DNA of 64,000 bases, from positions 2,046,001-2,110,000 of the forward strand of contig NZ_JAUSYO010000001.1 in the NCBI RefSeq assembly GCF_030816935.1. The letters run 5' to 3'. This DNA is from Arthrobacter sp. B3I9. Its GTDB lineage: Bacteria > Actinomycetota > Actinomycetes > Actinomycetales > Micrococcaceae. The translations under genes were made by a program, and so were the position numbers. Each line of letters starts with the position of its first letter. The first letter of the stretch is position 1. This document shows positions 16,832-25,273 of this stretch, in pieces. Below the pieces are notes generated by a model. That model was given only the letters and a program-made list of their open reading frames with translations, had not been told where the DNA came from and searched no databases.

Positions 16832-17437
16832 TTATGCCGACCAGGCGAACGGGGCCGAGAACGAGTTCTTACCTGTGTTGTCCCAGGTCATTCCAAACGC
16901 ATCGATGCGCGAACCGGTGGACCGGCCGGCCGCCAAAGTATCAGCCGGGAAACCGACCCCGCTGACCCGCACGCCCCGTCCGGTGGGGTCCTGGGGCGAA
17001 ACGAAGTCCTCCACGCTCATGTCCACGGCAGTACCGATCCGGACCGTATGCCGCCGCCCGTCGTCGGCATACGCCACGTCCAGGGATTCCATGCCCACCA
17101 CTTCGCCAATCAGCGCGCCCAGCCCCTGCATCGGGCCGCCGAGCTGGCCGCCGAACACCGCGCCGAGCGCCTCGGACTGCCCGGCGGAGGCAGCCGAATC
17201 CATCAGGATGGCCACCTTCCAGCCGCCCTCGCTCATCACGGCCGGTGTGTCGGCGATGACGCAAACGGTGAGGCCGCCGACGTCGACGCCGTTGACGTCG
17301 CCGGTAGCAACATGGAACGCCAAAGCCACGTTGCAACGGTCGTTGTCTGCTGGTGCCGTGAGGCCGGAAGCCGTGCAAGGGCAGATCATGTCGCAATTGC
17401 AGTTTTCGAAATATGTGCCTTCAATATGCCAGGCCAT
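16832..17437 (-). CDS. DUF1326 protein with N-terminal cysteine cluster
   Basis: 201 residues from ATG 17437. The N-terminus AWHIEGTYFENCNCDMICPC has cysteines at 13, 15, 19 and 21 (C-x-C-x3-C-x-C), the DUF1326 hallmark, and looks like a soft-metal site. The remainder is beta-rich with no other motif. It directly precedes the DUF2182 membrane protein and is presumably its partner. No signal peptide is present, so the protein is cytosolic. Confidence 0.88.
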   Translation of the reverse strand: MAWHIEGTYFENCNCDMICPCTASGLTAPADNDRCNVALAFHVATGDVNGVDVGGLTVCVIADTPAVMSEGGWKVAILMDSAASAGQSEALGAVFGGQLGGPMQGLGALIGEVVGMESLDVAYADDGRRHTVRIGTAVDMSVEDFVSPQDPTGRGVRVSGVGFPADTLAAGRSTGSRIDAFGMTWDNTGKNSFSAPFAWSA

Positions 17438-17575
17438 CTAGGGCTCCTTCCAGAGAGGCCCCCCACAAGGTGAAGTTTCCTCCGGCCTCCCGCCACTGTC
17501 CAGAGCGCAGGGGTACGGTGAGATACATAAGGCAGCGCCCCAACATAATGCGGAGTGCGGTTTCTAAGGAGTGTC

Positions 17576-17674
17576 ATGGTCGGCCCGTTAATCCTGGACA
17601 AATCCGAGCGCCGCAGCTTGCATGCCCTGGAGGGGCTGGCCGCGTCCCAGGCGCCTGCCGGGCCCACGCCATGA
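17576..17674 (+). CDS. Short ORF (32 aa) translationally coupled to the pirin gene
   Basis: An ATG at 17576 sits 4 nt after a perfect AAGGAG and opens a 32-codon frame (MVGPLILDKSERRSLHALEG...). The frame ends in TGA overlapping the pirin start (ATGA at 17671-17674). The pirin gene itself has no good ribosome-binding site, so its translation may depend on this ORF. It resembles no family I know. It may be a leader peptide or the remnant of a longer gene. Confidence 0.5.
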   Translation: MVGPLILDKSERRSLHALEGLAASQAPAGPTP

Positions 17675-18684
17675 GCAACCTCGAGACGGTGCCCGAAGAG
17701 ATCATCTGTACCGAAAACGCCAGCGGCGCCGCGATAGAGTTCCTGACCCCGCGGGAAGTTCCCCTCGGCGGCCCGCGCGCCATGCCCGTCCGGCGCACGC
17801 TGCCGCAAAAGCAGCGAAGCCTGATCGGTGCCTGGTGCTTCCTGGACCACTACGGCCCGGACCTCGTTCCGGACTCAGGGGGCATGCGGGTCCCGCGCCA
17901 CCCCCACACTGGCCTGGCGACAGTCAGCTGGCTGTTCACCGGCAAGATCGCCCACCGCGACTCAGCCGGCTACGAGGCTATCGTCCGCCCCGGAGAGGTC
18001 AATCTCATGATTGCCGGACGGGGGATCTCCCACCAGGAGTTCTCCACGCCGGACACCGGCATCCTGCACGGCGCGCAGCTCTGGTATGCGCTGCCCGAGG
18101 CCAGCAGGAACATGGCGCCGACCTTCGAGCATTACGCTCCGGAACCCGTCCGCGGTGAGGGCACGGAACTGCGGGTCTTCCTCGGCTCCCTGGCAGGGTC
18201 CTCCTCGCCCGTGCCCACCTACACTCCGCCGCTGCTAGGCGCCGAGGCGGTGCTCAGGGCGGGTGCACGGCTTGAACTGGACCTGGACCCGTCCTTCGAA
18301 CACGGAATCCTGCTCGACACCGGCGACCTGTCCCTGGACGGCACGCCACTGGCCGTGGACCACCTGCACTACCTGCGCCCTGGCCGGGCCAGAATGGTCC
18401 TCGAGGCCGGGCGGACCCCGGCCCGCGTGCTGATCCTGGGCGGGGAGCCGCTGGGCGAACAGATCGTGATGTGGTGGAACTTCGTCGGCCGCACCCATGA
18501 AGAGATCGTCTCGTACCGTGCCGCGTGGCAGGCCGAAATCGGCGCCGAACCGGCCGGGCCTCCCGCGGGAGACGCGTACCCGGACGGCGCCCCCTACCCC
18601 CGCTTCGGACCCTACCCGGAAGGCTATCCGGCCCCGCTGCCCGCCCCGGCGTTGCCCAACGCCCAGCTGCGCCCCCGCGGCTGA
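17671..18684 (+). CDS. Pirin family protein
   Basis: A two-cupin pirin of 337 residues. Metal ligands are in place: H77-P-H79 in RHPHTGLATVSW, and H121 with E123 in GRGISHQEFS. Bacterial pirins include quercetin 2,3-dioxygenases and redox or metabolic regulators. The substrate is not predictable here. The C-terminal cupin (about 190-310) ends in a Pro-rich tail of about 30 residues. ATG 17671 is chosen because homology begins there and because it overlaps the stop of an upstream 32-codon ORF. Confidence 0.9.
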   Translation: MSNLETVPEEIICTENASGAAIEFLTPREVPLGGPRAMPVRRTLPQKQRSLIGAWCFLDHYGPDLVPDSGGMRVPRHPHTGLATVSWLFTGKIAHRDSAGYEAIVRPGEVNLMIAGRGISHQEFSTPDTGILHGAQLWYALPEASRNMAPTFEHYAPEPVRGEGTELRVFLGSLAGSSSPVPTYTPPLLGAEAVLRAGARLELDLDPSFEHGILLDTGDLSLDGTPLAVDHLHYLRPGRARMVLEAGRTPARVLILGGEPLGEQIVMWWNFVGRTHEEIVSYRAAWQAEIGAEPAGPPAGDAYPDGAPYPRFGPYPEGYPAPLPAPALPNAQLRPRG

Positions 18685-18700
18685 CCAACAACCGCAGGAG

Positions 18701-19057
18701 ATGTTTTTGGAAAACCAGGCAACCATCACCGTCCGGAATGCGCCACAGCGACGCCGCTACGAACTCCTCGACGGCGGCGCTGTCATCGGCAAAGCCCACT
18801 ACCTTCCCCACGACGGCGGCAAAGGGCCCGAGCGCATTTTCTACCACACGACCGTCAGCGACGACTACGCCGGCCAGGGCCTGGCCGCCCGTCTGGTGCA
18901 GGATGCCCTGGACGATACTCTCGGAGCCGGTATCGCCGTCGTCCCCGTCTGCCCTTACGTAAAGGTCTGGCTCCGGAAGCACCCGGACTACCAGCCGCGC
19001 ATGACCGCCGTGCACCCTGAGCACATAGCCGCCGTCGAAAACGCCGGCCGGCAGTAA
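18701..19057 (+). CDS. Small GNAT-fold acetyltransferase of the YjdJ/NATD1 type
   Basis: 118 residues. The compact acetyltransferase has ERIFYHTTVSDDYAGQGLAARLV, the acetyl-CoA loop (Q/R-x-x-G-x-G/A), and VCPYVKVWLRKHPDY near the end, typical of the Acetyltransf_CG family. ATG 18701 directly abuts AGGAG, which is too close. TTG 18707, 6 nt from that site, is the better start by spacing. It follows the pirin gene by 16 nt and is likely co-transcribed with it. Confidence 0.85.
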   Translation: MFLENQATITVRNAPQRRRYELLDGGAVIGKAHYLPHDGGKGPERIFYHTTVSDDYAGQGLAARLVQDALDDTLGAGIAVVPVCPYVKVWLRKHPDYQPRMTAVHPEHIAAVENAGRQ

Positions 19058-19074
19058 CACCACCCCTCTCCCCA

Positions 19075-19110
19075 ACAACACCCCTGTCCTGCACAACACC
19101 CCCGTCCTGC
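19075..19110 (+). repeat. Two tandem copies of an 18-bp unit
   Basis: ACAACACCCCTGTCCTGC (19075-19092) is followed at once by ACAACACCCCCGTCCTGC (19093-19110), 17 of 18 bases identical. It lies just after the acetyltransferase stop, between convergent genes. Confidence 0.85.
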
Positions 19111-19153
19111 ACGACCGCCAGGATCGGCGGGGGCACAGGCACCCTCCGCCGAG

Positions 19154-20041
19154 TCAGGTGGCAGTACGGTGCCGTTCCGTGGCCGTGTCCTCGCTGGCGC
19201 CCCAGCTCGCGAGAAGCCGGAGCCGTTCCGCAGAAGCCGAGCCCGGCTCCGCGGTGTAAACCAGGAGGACCAGGCCGGGTTCGGCGGTGATCGCCAGTTC
19301 TTCATACGCCAACGTGAGCTCGCCGGCCACGGGGTGACGGAAGCGTTTGGTGCCGGAGCCATGGGTGCGCACGTTGTGTGCGCCCCACAAAGCGCGGAAT
19401 GTCTCGCTGCGCGTCGACAGCTCTCCGACCAGATCCTGCATGGTGCGGTCGTGGGGATTGCGGCCGGCCTCGGACCGCATGATGCCGACGCACATCTCGG
19501 CGAACAGCTCCCAGTCGGGGTAAAAGTCGCGGGAAGCCGGATCCAGGAACTGGAACCTCGCGAGATTCGGGGTCCGGCCGCCGTCGCCGATGACGGGGGA
19601 GTAGAACGCGCGCCCCAACGCGTTCGTCGCGAGCAGGTTCTGGTACGGGTCGCGGACGAAAGCCACGCCCTCGGTGATGGCTTCCAGCGCCCACTGCAGG
19701 CTGGGGCGCCCGCCGGCCTGGGCGGTGGCACGCCTGCGCGGCCTCCCTGAGGTCGCGATGCCGTCAGCCGCCCTGGCGAGGTCGAACAAGTGCGCACGCT
19801 CGGTGTCGTCAAGATGGAGGGCGCGGGCGAGGGATTCGAGCACGGACGCCGATGCGCCGGCGATGGACCCGCGCTCGAGTTTGGCGTAATACTCCACGCT
19901 GACGTCGGCGAGGAGCGCAACTTCGCTGCGCCTCAGCCCGGCCACCCGGCGGTTCGGACCGGCCGTGAGGCCCGCATCTTCCGGCGTGAGCCGTGCGCGT
20001 CGTGACATCAGGAACTCACGCACTTCGGTCCGGTTATTCAT
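19154..20041 (-). CDS. HTH regulator with MmyB-like ligand-binding domain
   Basis: 295 residues from ATG 20041. The N-terminal XRE-type HTH (about 15-80) contains RRVAGLRRSEVALLADVSVEYYAKLERG. The C-terminal MmyB-like PAS-related domain runs from about 110 (LQWALEAITEGVAFVRDPYQNLLATNALGRAFY) to the end. Regulators of this type bind fatty-acid-like ligands and often control an adjacent reductase or oxidoreductase gene, usually divergent. Here the divergent neighbour is a LysR regulator 200 bases away, so its target is unclear. Confidence 0.9.
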   Translation of the reverse strand: MNNRTEVREFLMSRRARLTPEDAGLTAGPNRRVAGLRRSEVALLADVSVEYYAKLERGSIAGASASVLESLARALHLDDTERAHLFDLARAADGIATSGRPRRRATAQAGGRPSLQWALEAITEGVAFVRDPYQNLLATNALGRAFYSPVIGDGGRTPNLARFQFLDPASRDFYPDWELFAEMCVGIMRSEAGRNPHDRTMQDLVGELSTRSETFRALWGAHNVRTHGSGTKRFRHPVAGELTLAYEELAITAEPGLVLLVYTAEPGSASAERLRLLASWGASEDTATERHRTAT

Positions 20042-20140
20042 GCTTCAAGGGTAAATCGGTGCGGGGGATCGAAGGGCTCCCTCCGGGTACACCCCTCAAG
20101 GGGGACTGACCCTTCTGAGCCGGGCGCTCGACCGCCCCTG

Positions 20141-20155
20141 ATAGGCGTAGGCTAT
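20141..20155. promoter_or_regulatory. Probable LysR-type regulator site upstream of the LysR gene
   Basis: ATAGGCGTAGGCTAT fits the T-N11-A LysR box with complementary ends (ATAG/CTAT). It lies 86 bases before the LysR start. A closely similar element lies before the tartrate genes (21158-21174). Confidence 0.55.
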
Positions 20156-20240
20156 ATACGCTTCAGGCCGCGCGCCCTTCCCCTTCGGGCCACACTGTGC
20201 CGCCAGGAGCTGTCTGACGACCCGGCAAAGGAGCCCTGCG

Positions 20241-21167
20241 GTGGATACCCGAAAGCTGAAGTACTTCCTCGCCGTCGTGGACCACGATGGCTTCAACCGC
20301 GCGGCGGAGCACCTGCTCATCGCGCAGCCGTCGCTGTCCCAGACCATCGCCGGGCTGGAGAAGGAGCTTGGTGTTCCGCTGTTCCACCGGATCGGCCGCC
20401 GGGCCGTCCTGAGCGAGGCCGGGAAGGAACTGGTGGGGCCGGCACGGCTGGTGATGCGTGACCTGGACGCTGCGCAGTCCGCGGTGCAGGCGCTCCGGGG
20501 GATCCGCAGCGGCCAGCTGGACATCATCACCATGCCATCCCCGGGGATCGAGCCGCTGACGTCCATGATTGCGGGATTCACCCGCTCCCACCCTTCGGTC
20601 CGTTTGAACGTCAGGGCGGCGTTCACGCCCGAGGAAGTGATCGAGTCGGTCCGCAGCGGCAGCACGGAGATCGGCCTCGCCGGTTCTCCCACCACCATCC
20701 GCGTTCCGGGCGTTGACGTGCTGGAGCTGGAGCGGCAGCCGCTGATCCTGATCGTCAATCCCCATGCCGACACCTTCCATCCGGGGCCGGCGATCCGGCG
20801 GGAGGACCTTGGCGGGCACCGGCTGATTGCCAGCCAGCGCGGTTCGTTGATGCGGTGGCTGGTGGACGATGCGCTGGCCCGCGGCGTGGACACCGAGATC
20901 GTGGTGGAGGTGGCGCACCGGACGTCCATCCTCCCGCTGGTGCTGGCCGGGGTTGGACACGCGGTGATGCCATCCTCCTGGGCGCCGACCGCCCACAAAG
21001 CCGGGCTCCGTACCGTGCTGATCGAGCCCGTCTCGCAGCTGGAGGTCGCCATCCTGAGCCGGAAGGATGACCTCACGCCGGCGGCAAGGGGATTTCTGGA
21101 AGTCGCCCGGCTGCACGTGGATCCGAACCGGGACTCAGCGGACCCGGCGGCGCGACCAATAGGTTGA
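20241..21167 (+). CDS. LysR family transcriptional regulator of the tartrate module
   Basis: 308 residues from GTG 20241, 7 nt behind AAAGGAG. The N-terminal winged HTH (about 1-60) reads LKYFLAVVDHDGFNRAAEHLLIAQPSLSQTIAGLEKELG, a standard LysR signature. The substrate-binding domain spans about 90-295. It is followed in the same direction by a tartrate dehydrogenase-like gene, so it probably activates that operon on binding tartrate or a related acid. Two similar T-N11-A palindromes, before itself and before the operon, support this. Confidence 0.93.
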   Translation: MDTRKLKYFLAVVDHDGFNRAAEHLLIAQPSLSQTIAGLEKELGVPLFHRIGRRAVLSEAGKELVGPARLVMRDLDAAQSAVQALRGIRSGQLDIITMPSPGIEPLTSMIAGFTRSHPSVRLNVRAAFTPEEVIESVRSGSTEIGLAGSPTTIRVPGVDVLELERQPLILIVNPHADTFHPGPAIRREDLGGHRLIASQRGSLMRWLVDDALARGVDTEIVVEVAHRTSILPLVLAGVGHAVMPSSWAPTAHKAGLRTVLIEPVSQLEVAILSRKDDLTPAARGFLEVARLHVDPNRDSADPAARPIG

Positions 21168-21174
21168 GCCTATT
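21158..21174. promoter_or_regulatory. Probable LysR-type regulator site for the tartrate operon
   Basis: AATAGGTTGAGCCTATT has perfect 6-base arms around a 5-base centre and the T-N11-A spacing. It overlaps the LysR stop codon and lies about 107 bases before the dehydrogenase start. It resembles the site at 20141-20155. Confidence 0.6.
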
Positions 21175-21280
21175 TGGCGTATCGAATCTTGGTCTTGGAC
21201 GGGGTGGTGCGGCAGGCCTTCTACTTGAAGAGGAAGGGCAGTGTGACGCTGCTTACACACTCAACGAGGAGACAAGGCAC

Positions 21281-22378
21281 ATGAGCGCCACCCAGAAATT
21301 CAGCATCGCATCCATCCCCGCAGACGGTGTGGGCAAGGAAGTTGTTTCGGCCGGCCGTCGCGTCCTGGACGCCCTGGCCCAGAACTCCGGCGGCAAGTTT
21401 GCCTTCGACTGGACCGAGTTCCCCTGGGGCTCGGAGTACTACGCCAAGACCGGCCTGATGATGGACCCCCAGGGCCTGGACGCCCTGAAGGACTTCGACG
21501 CCATCTACTTCGGCGCCGTCGGCTGGGAAAACGTCCCGGACCACATCAGCCTGTGGGGCCTGCGCCTGAACATCACGCAGAACTTCGACCAGTGGGCGAA
21601 CATCCGCCCCGTGAAGTTCCTGCCGGGCGTGCAGTCGCCGCTCCGCAAAGCTGACACCACCGAACTCGACTGGGTGGTTGTCCGCGAGAACAGCGAAGGC
21701 GAGTACGCCGGCCTCGGCGGCCGGAACCTCAGCGGCCGCGGCCCGGGCAACGAAGTGGCCCTGCAGACCGCGCTGTTCACCGAAAAGGGCTGCGAGCGCA
21801 TCATGCGCTTCGCCTTCGACCTCGCCCGGACCCGGACAGTGAAGAAAGTCTCCTCCGTCACCAAGTCCAACGCCCAGCAGTACGGCATGGTCCTGTGGGA
21901 CGAAGTCTTCAACCGCGTGGCCCTCGACTACCCGGACGTCCAGACCGAAAGCGTCCTCGTTGACGCGATGAGCGCCAAGTTCATCCTCAAGCCCGAGGAC
22001 CTGTCCGTCGTCGTCGCCTCCAACCTGAACGCCGACATCCTCTCCGACCTCGGCTCGGCACTGGCCGGCAGCCTGGGCCTGGCCGCCAGCGCCAACCTGA
22101 ACCCGGAGCGCCGCTTCCCGTCCATGTTCGAACCGGTGCACGGCTCCGCCCCGGACATTGCCGGCAAGGGCATCAGCAACCCGATCGGTGCCATCGCCAG
22201 CGCCGCGCTCATGCTGGACCACTTCGGCCTCCACGAGGAAGCCCGCCTGGTCGAGGCCGCCATCGAGCAGACCACCGGCGCCGGCTACCTGACCCGCGAC
22301 ATCGGCGGCGAAGCCAACACCGAGGACGTCACCGAGGCCATCATCAAGGCCCTGACCCTCTCCCTGGCGGCCGTCTAG
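21281..22378 (+). CDS. Tartrate dehydrogenase / decarboxylating D-malate dehydrogenase family
   Basis: 365 residues from ATG 21281, following GAGGAGAC. It belongs to the isocitrate/isopropylmalate dehydrogenase superfamily. FGAVGWENVPDHISLWGLRLNITQNFDQWANIRP and VVRENSEGEYAGLGG match TtuC/DmlA-type enzymes, which oxidise tartrate or D-malate with NAD+ and can decarboxylate meso-tartrate to glycerate. The metal-binding aspartates are in VDAMSAKF and NLNADILSDLGSALAG, and the nucleotide site is in FEPVHGSAPDIAGKG. The glycerate kinase two genes downstream fits a tartrate-to-glycerate route. Confidence 0.9.
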   Translation: MSATQKFSIASIPADGVGKEVVSAGRRVLDALAQNSGGKFAFDWTEFPWGSEYYAKTGLMMDPQGLDALKDFDAIYFGAVGWENVPDHISLWGLRLNITQNFDQWANIRPVKFLPGVQSPLRKADTTELDWVVVRENSEGEYAGLGGRNLSGRGPGNEVALQTALFTEKGCERIMRFAFDLARTRTVKKVSSVTKSNAQQYGMVLWDEVFNRVALDYPDVQTESVLVDAMSAKFILKPEDLSVVVASNLNADILSDLGSALAGSLGLAASANLNPERRFPSMFEPVHGSAPDIAGKGISNPIGAIASAALMLDHFGLHEEARLVEAAIEQTTGAGYLTRDIGGEANTEDVTEAIIKALTLSLAAV

Positions 22379-22513
22379 CTAGAACGCATGGTCCGCCGGG
22401 CAATCCCGGCGGCAGTACACAGCCCGGGGCGGGCGGTGCCTAACGCCTGCCCGCCCCGGCTCCTTCATTCTTCAAGCACCACGCCATTTCCATTCCACAA
22501 TGAGGTAGGAATC

Positions 22514-23986
22514 ATGGGACGCATCACCACCGCGGGTACGGCAGCACCGGCCCCCAAGACACGTTGGTACAAGCAGCTGTACTTCTGGGTACTGACCGCC
22601 ATTGTCATCGGCATTTTCGTCGGCTGGCTCACCCCGTCGGTGGGGATAGCCATGGAGCCCATCGGCACCACGTTCGTCAACTCGATGAGGATGCTCATCG
22701 GCCCGATCGTCTTCCTGACCATCGTCGGCGGCATCGCGAGCGTGGCGGACCTGAAAAAGGTAGGCATGACCGGATTGAAGGCCCTGACCTATTTCCAGGT
22801 GGGCACCATCCTTGCCCTGATCTTCGGCCTGGTCGCCATCAACATCTTCCGGCTCGGCGACGGGGTCAACGCCGACGCCGGCTCGATCAAGACCTCCGAC
22901 TCGGCGGCCAAACTCATTGACGCCGGCGCCCACCAGGAATGGTGGCAGTTCCTGACGCACATCATTCCCACCAGCATCGTCGGGCCCTTCGTTGAAGGGG
23001 ACATCCTCCAGATCATCTTCATCGCCGTGGTCTTCGGCATCGCCCTGAACGCCATGGGCAAGGTCGGCGTGCCGGTCCTTGACGGCGTGCAGCGCCTCAC
23101 CGGGGTCATGTTCAAGATCCTGGGCTTCATCATGAAGGGCGCCCCGATCGGCGCGTTCGGTGCCATGGCGTTCGCCGTCGGCAAGTACGGCGTTTCCTCG
23201 CTCTCCAGCATGGGCGGGCTGATCGCGCTCTTCTACATCACCTCGATCCTCTTCGTCGTCGTGGTCCTCGGGTCCGTCATGGCCTTCCTGAAGCTGAACA
23301 TCTTCAAGATGATCCGCCACCTCAAGGAGGAATACCTGCTCATCCTGGGCACCTCCACCGCCGAACCGGCCCTGCCCGGGCTGATGCGCAAGCTCGAGCA
23401 CGCCGGGGTGAAGAAGGAGACGGTCGGACTCGTTGTCCCCACCGGGTACAGCTTCAACCTCGACGGCGCCGCCATCTACCTCTCGCTGGCAGCGGTCTAC
23501 ATCGCCCAAGCCACCAACACCGAGCTGTCCATCGGCCAGCAGCTGGGCCTGATCGCCGTCATGCTGCTGACCTCCAAGGGCGCGGCCGGCGTTGCCGGCG
23601 GCGGGTTCATCGCCCTGACCGCCACCCTCGCCACCATCGGTACCATCCCGGCCGCCGGGATAATGCTGATCTTCGGTATCGACAAGTTCATGTCCGAGTG
23701 CCGGGCCCTGGTGAATTTCACCGGCAACGCCGTTGCCACCTTGTTCATCGCCTGGTGGGACCGCACCTTGGATGCGGACCGCGTCCGCCGGGTCTTCAAC
23801 GGCGAGGCCGTGGAGCCTCTGCCCGGCGAGGACCCCGCCCATCTCGAGGAGGTCACCGACATCGACGAGGACCTGACCGAGTACGGCCACCACGCACCAC
23901 GGGCAACCGGCCCGGCGCACGCAGCGCCGGCCAGCTTCGATCCCGCTCCTTCGCACGCGGCACCGGCCTACTCGAAAAGCAGCTGA
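22514..23986 (+). CDS. Dicarboxylate:cation symporter, DctA-like (DAACS family)
   Basis: 490 residues with eight to ten membrane segments. Family motifs are present: GTSTAEPALPGLMRKLE in the first re-entrant loop (where DctA proteins have a serine-rich stretch), VPTGYSFNLDGAAIYLSLAAVYIAQATN, and DKFMSECRALVNFTGNAVATLFIAWW with the substrate-binding N and R. The C-terminal 70 residues are hydrophilic, acidic and His-rich. ATG 22514 follows GAGGTAGGA. Placed between the dehydrogenase and the glycerate kinase, it likely imports tartrate, malate or a similar acid. Confidence 0.92.
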   Translation: MGRITTAGTAAPAPKTRWYKQLYFWVLTAIVIGIFVGWLTPSVGIAMEPIGTTFVNSMRMLIGPIVFLTIVGGIASVADLKKVGMTGLKALTYFQVGTILALIFGLVAINIFRLGDGVNADAGSIKTSDSAAKLIDAGAHQEWWQFLTHIIPTSIVGPFVEGDILQIIFIAVVFGIALNAMGKVGVPVLDGVQRLTGVMFKILGFIMKGAPIGAFGAMAFAVGKYGVSSLSSMGGLIALFYITSILFVVVVLGSVMAFLKLNIFKMIRHLKEEYLLILGTSTAEPALPGLMRKLEHAGVKKETVGLVVPTGYSFNLDGAAIYLSLAAVYIAQATNTELSIGQQLGLIAVMLLTSKGAAGVAGGGFIALTATLATIGTIPAAGIMLIFGIDKFMSECRALVNFTGNAVATLFIAWWDRTLDADRVRRVFNGEAVEPLPGEDPAHLEEVTDIDEDLTEYGHHAPRATGPAHAAPASFDPAPSHAAPAYSKSS

Positions 23987-23987
23987 C

Positions 23988-25160
23988 ATGCCCGCCACAA
24001 CTGCCGCCATCACAAACGCCGCCAAAAGCGTGCGAACCCTCATCGCGCCGGACAAATTCAAGGGCAGCCTCACGGCCGGGGAGGTGGCCGAGGCCCTGGC
24101 AGCGGGGCTGCGCGCCGCATCCGTCACCGGCAGTGCCGGAGAGGTCCACTGCGAACTGCTTCCCCTGGCGGACGGAGGTGACGGCAGCGTGGACGCCGCC
24201 GTCGCCTCCGGCTTCACCCGGCGGACTCACACCGTCACAGGACCCACCGGCCGGACCGTCCAGGCCAGCATCGCGTTCGACGGCGTCACCGCCGTCGTGG
24301 AGGTGGCCAACACCTGCGGCCTCGAGCTTGTGCCGGACGGGAAGCTCGAACCCCTGGACGCCTCCAGCCGGGGCTTCGGCGAAGCGGTCCTGTTCGCCCT
24401 CGGCCTGAACCCGGCACGGATCGTCCTGGCCCTGGGCGGCAGTGCCAGCACAGACGGCGGGATGGGCATGCTCACCGCCCTCGGTTTCACCTTCCGCGAC
24501 GCCGCCGGCCGCCAGCTCCACGGCAACGGGAGGGCCCTGGCAGAAATCCGCAGCGTCGCCCGGACGGCGGTCCCGGAACTGGCGGACACGGAGCTCATCG
24601 TCGCCAGCGACGTGCACAACCCGCTGCTCGGCCCCCAGGGCGCACCCGCGGTCTTCGGCCCCCAAAAGGGCGCAGGACCGAAGGAGATCGCCGCCCTCGA
24701 CAAGGGCCTGGAGCGATTTGTCGCCGCGATGGCCGCGGCGGGTGTTCCGGACGCCGCTGCGCTAGCGGCGCATGAGGGCTCGGGCAGCGCGGGAGGACTC
24801 GGCTACGCCTGCCTGTTGCTGGGGGCCGCGCAGGTCTCCGGCGCCGACTACTTCCTGGACCTGCTGGACTTCAACACCCGCAAGGACAACTGCGACATCA
24901 TTATCACCGGCGAAGGCAGCCTCGACGAGCAGACCCTGGCCGGCAAGCTGCCGGCCGCCGTCGCCCGCCGGTCAGGACAACGCACGGTCATCGCCGTCGC
25001 CGGCCGCTCCCTCCTCCCGAAGGAGCGGTGGGCCGACATGGACCTCACCCGGGTCTACACGCTGGCCGAATACACCGACCGGGACTCGTCAAGGGATCCG
25101 GAGCTTTCGGCACGGCTGCTCCGCCAGATCGGCCGCGACATCGGAACAAGCCTGCTGTAG
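23988..25160 (+). CDS. Glycerate kinase (GlxK/GarK family)
   Basis: 390 residues. Phosphorylates D-glycerate with ATP to phosphoglycerate, feeding lower glycolysis. Family segments are present: N-terminal LIAPDKFKGSLTAGEVAEAL, LPLADGGDGSVDAAV, ALGGSASTDGGMGML, and late GEGSLDEQTLAGKLPAAVARR. The start is one base after the carrier gene stop, so expression is coupled. A terminator hairpin follows at 25194. It closes the tartrate pathway. Confidence 0.93.
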   Translation: MPATTAAITNAAKSVRTLIAPDKFKGSLTAGEVAEALAAGLRAASVTGSAGEVHCELLPLADGGDGSVDAAVASGFTRRTHTVTGPTGRTVQASIAFDGVTAVVEVANTCGLELVPDGKLEPLDASSRGFGEAVLFALGLNPARIVLALGGSASTDGGMGMLTALGFTFRDAAGRQLHGNGRALAEIRSVARTAVPELADTELIVASDVHNPLLGPQGAPAVFGPQKGAGPKEIAALDKGLERFVAAMAAAGVPDAAALAAHEGSGSAGGLGYACLLLGAAQVSGADYFLDLLDFNTRKDNCDIIITGEGSLDEQTLAGKLPAAVARRSGQRTVIAVAGRSLLPKERWADMDLTRVYTLAEYTDRDSSRDPELSARLLRQIGRDIGTSLL

Positions 25161-25193
25161 CCGGTCCTCGTTTGCCACACGGAGGAAACAGAA

Positions 25194-25232
25194 ATGCCCG
25201 CCCGGGGTTGCCTGGGCGGGTATCTGTGTTTT
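25194..25232 (+). terminator. Intrinsic terminator of the tartrate operon
   Basis: CCCGCCC (25197-25203) pairs with GGGCGGG (25214-25220), extended by three further pairs, and TTTT follows at 25229-25232. It lies 34 bases after the glycerate kinase stop. Confidence 0.7.
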
Positions 25233-25273
25233 ACCGAAGGTGGGGCGGACAACGCGGTCAGGACAAGGCTGCG

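Noticed and set aside
21221..22234. Long antisense frame over the tartrate dehydrogenase gene
   Set aside because: The plus-strand gene has full family motifs. The antisense protein is composed of runs expected from complement of high-GC codons.
22472..24217. 581-codon antisense frame over the carrier and kinase genes
   Set aside because: It spans two real genes with matched motifs on the other strand and shows only low-complexity acidic sequence.
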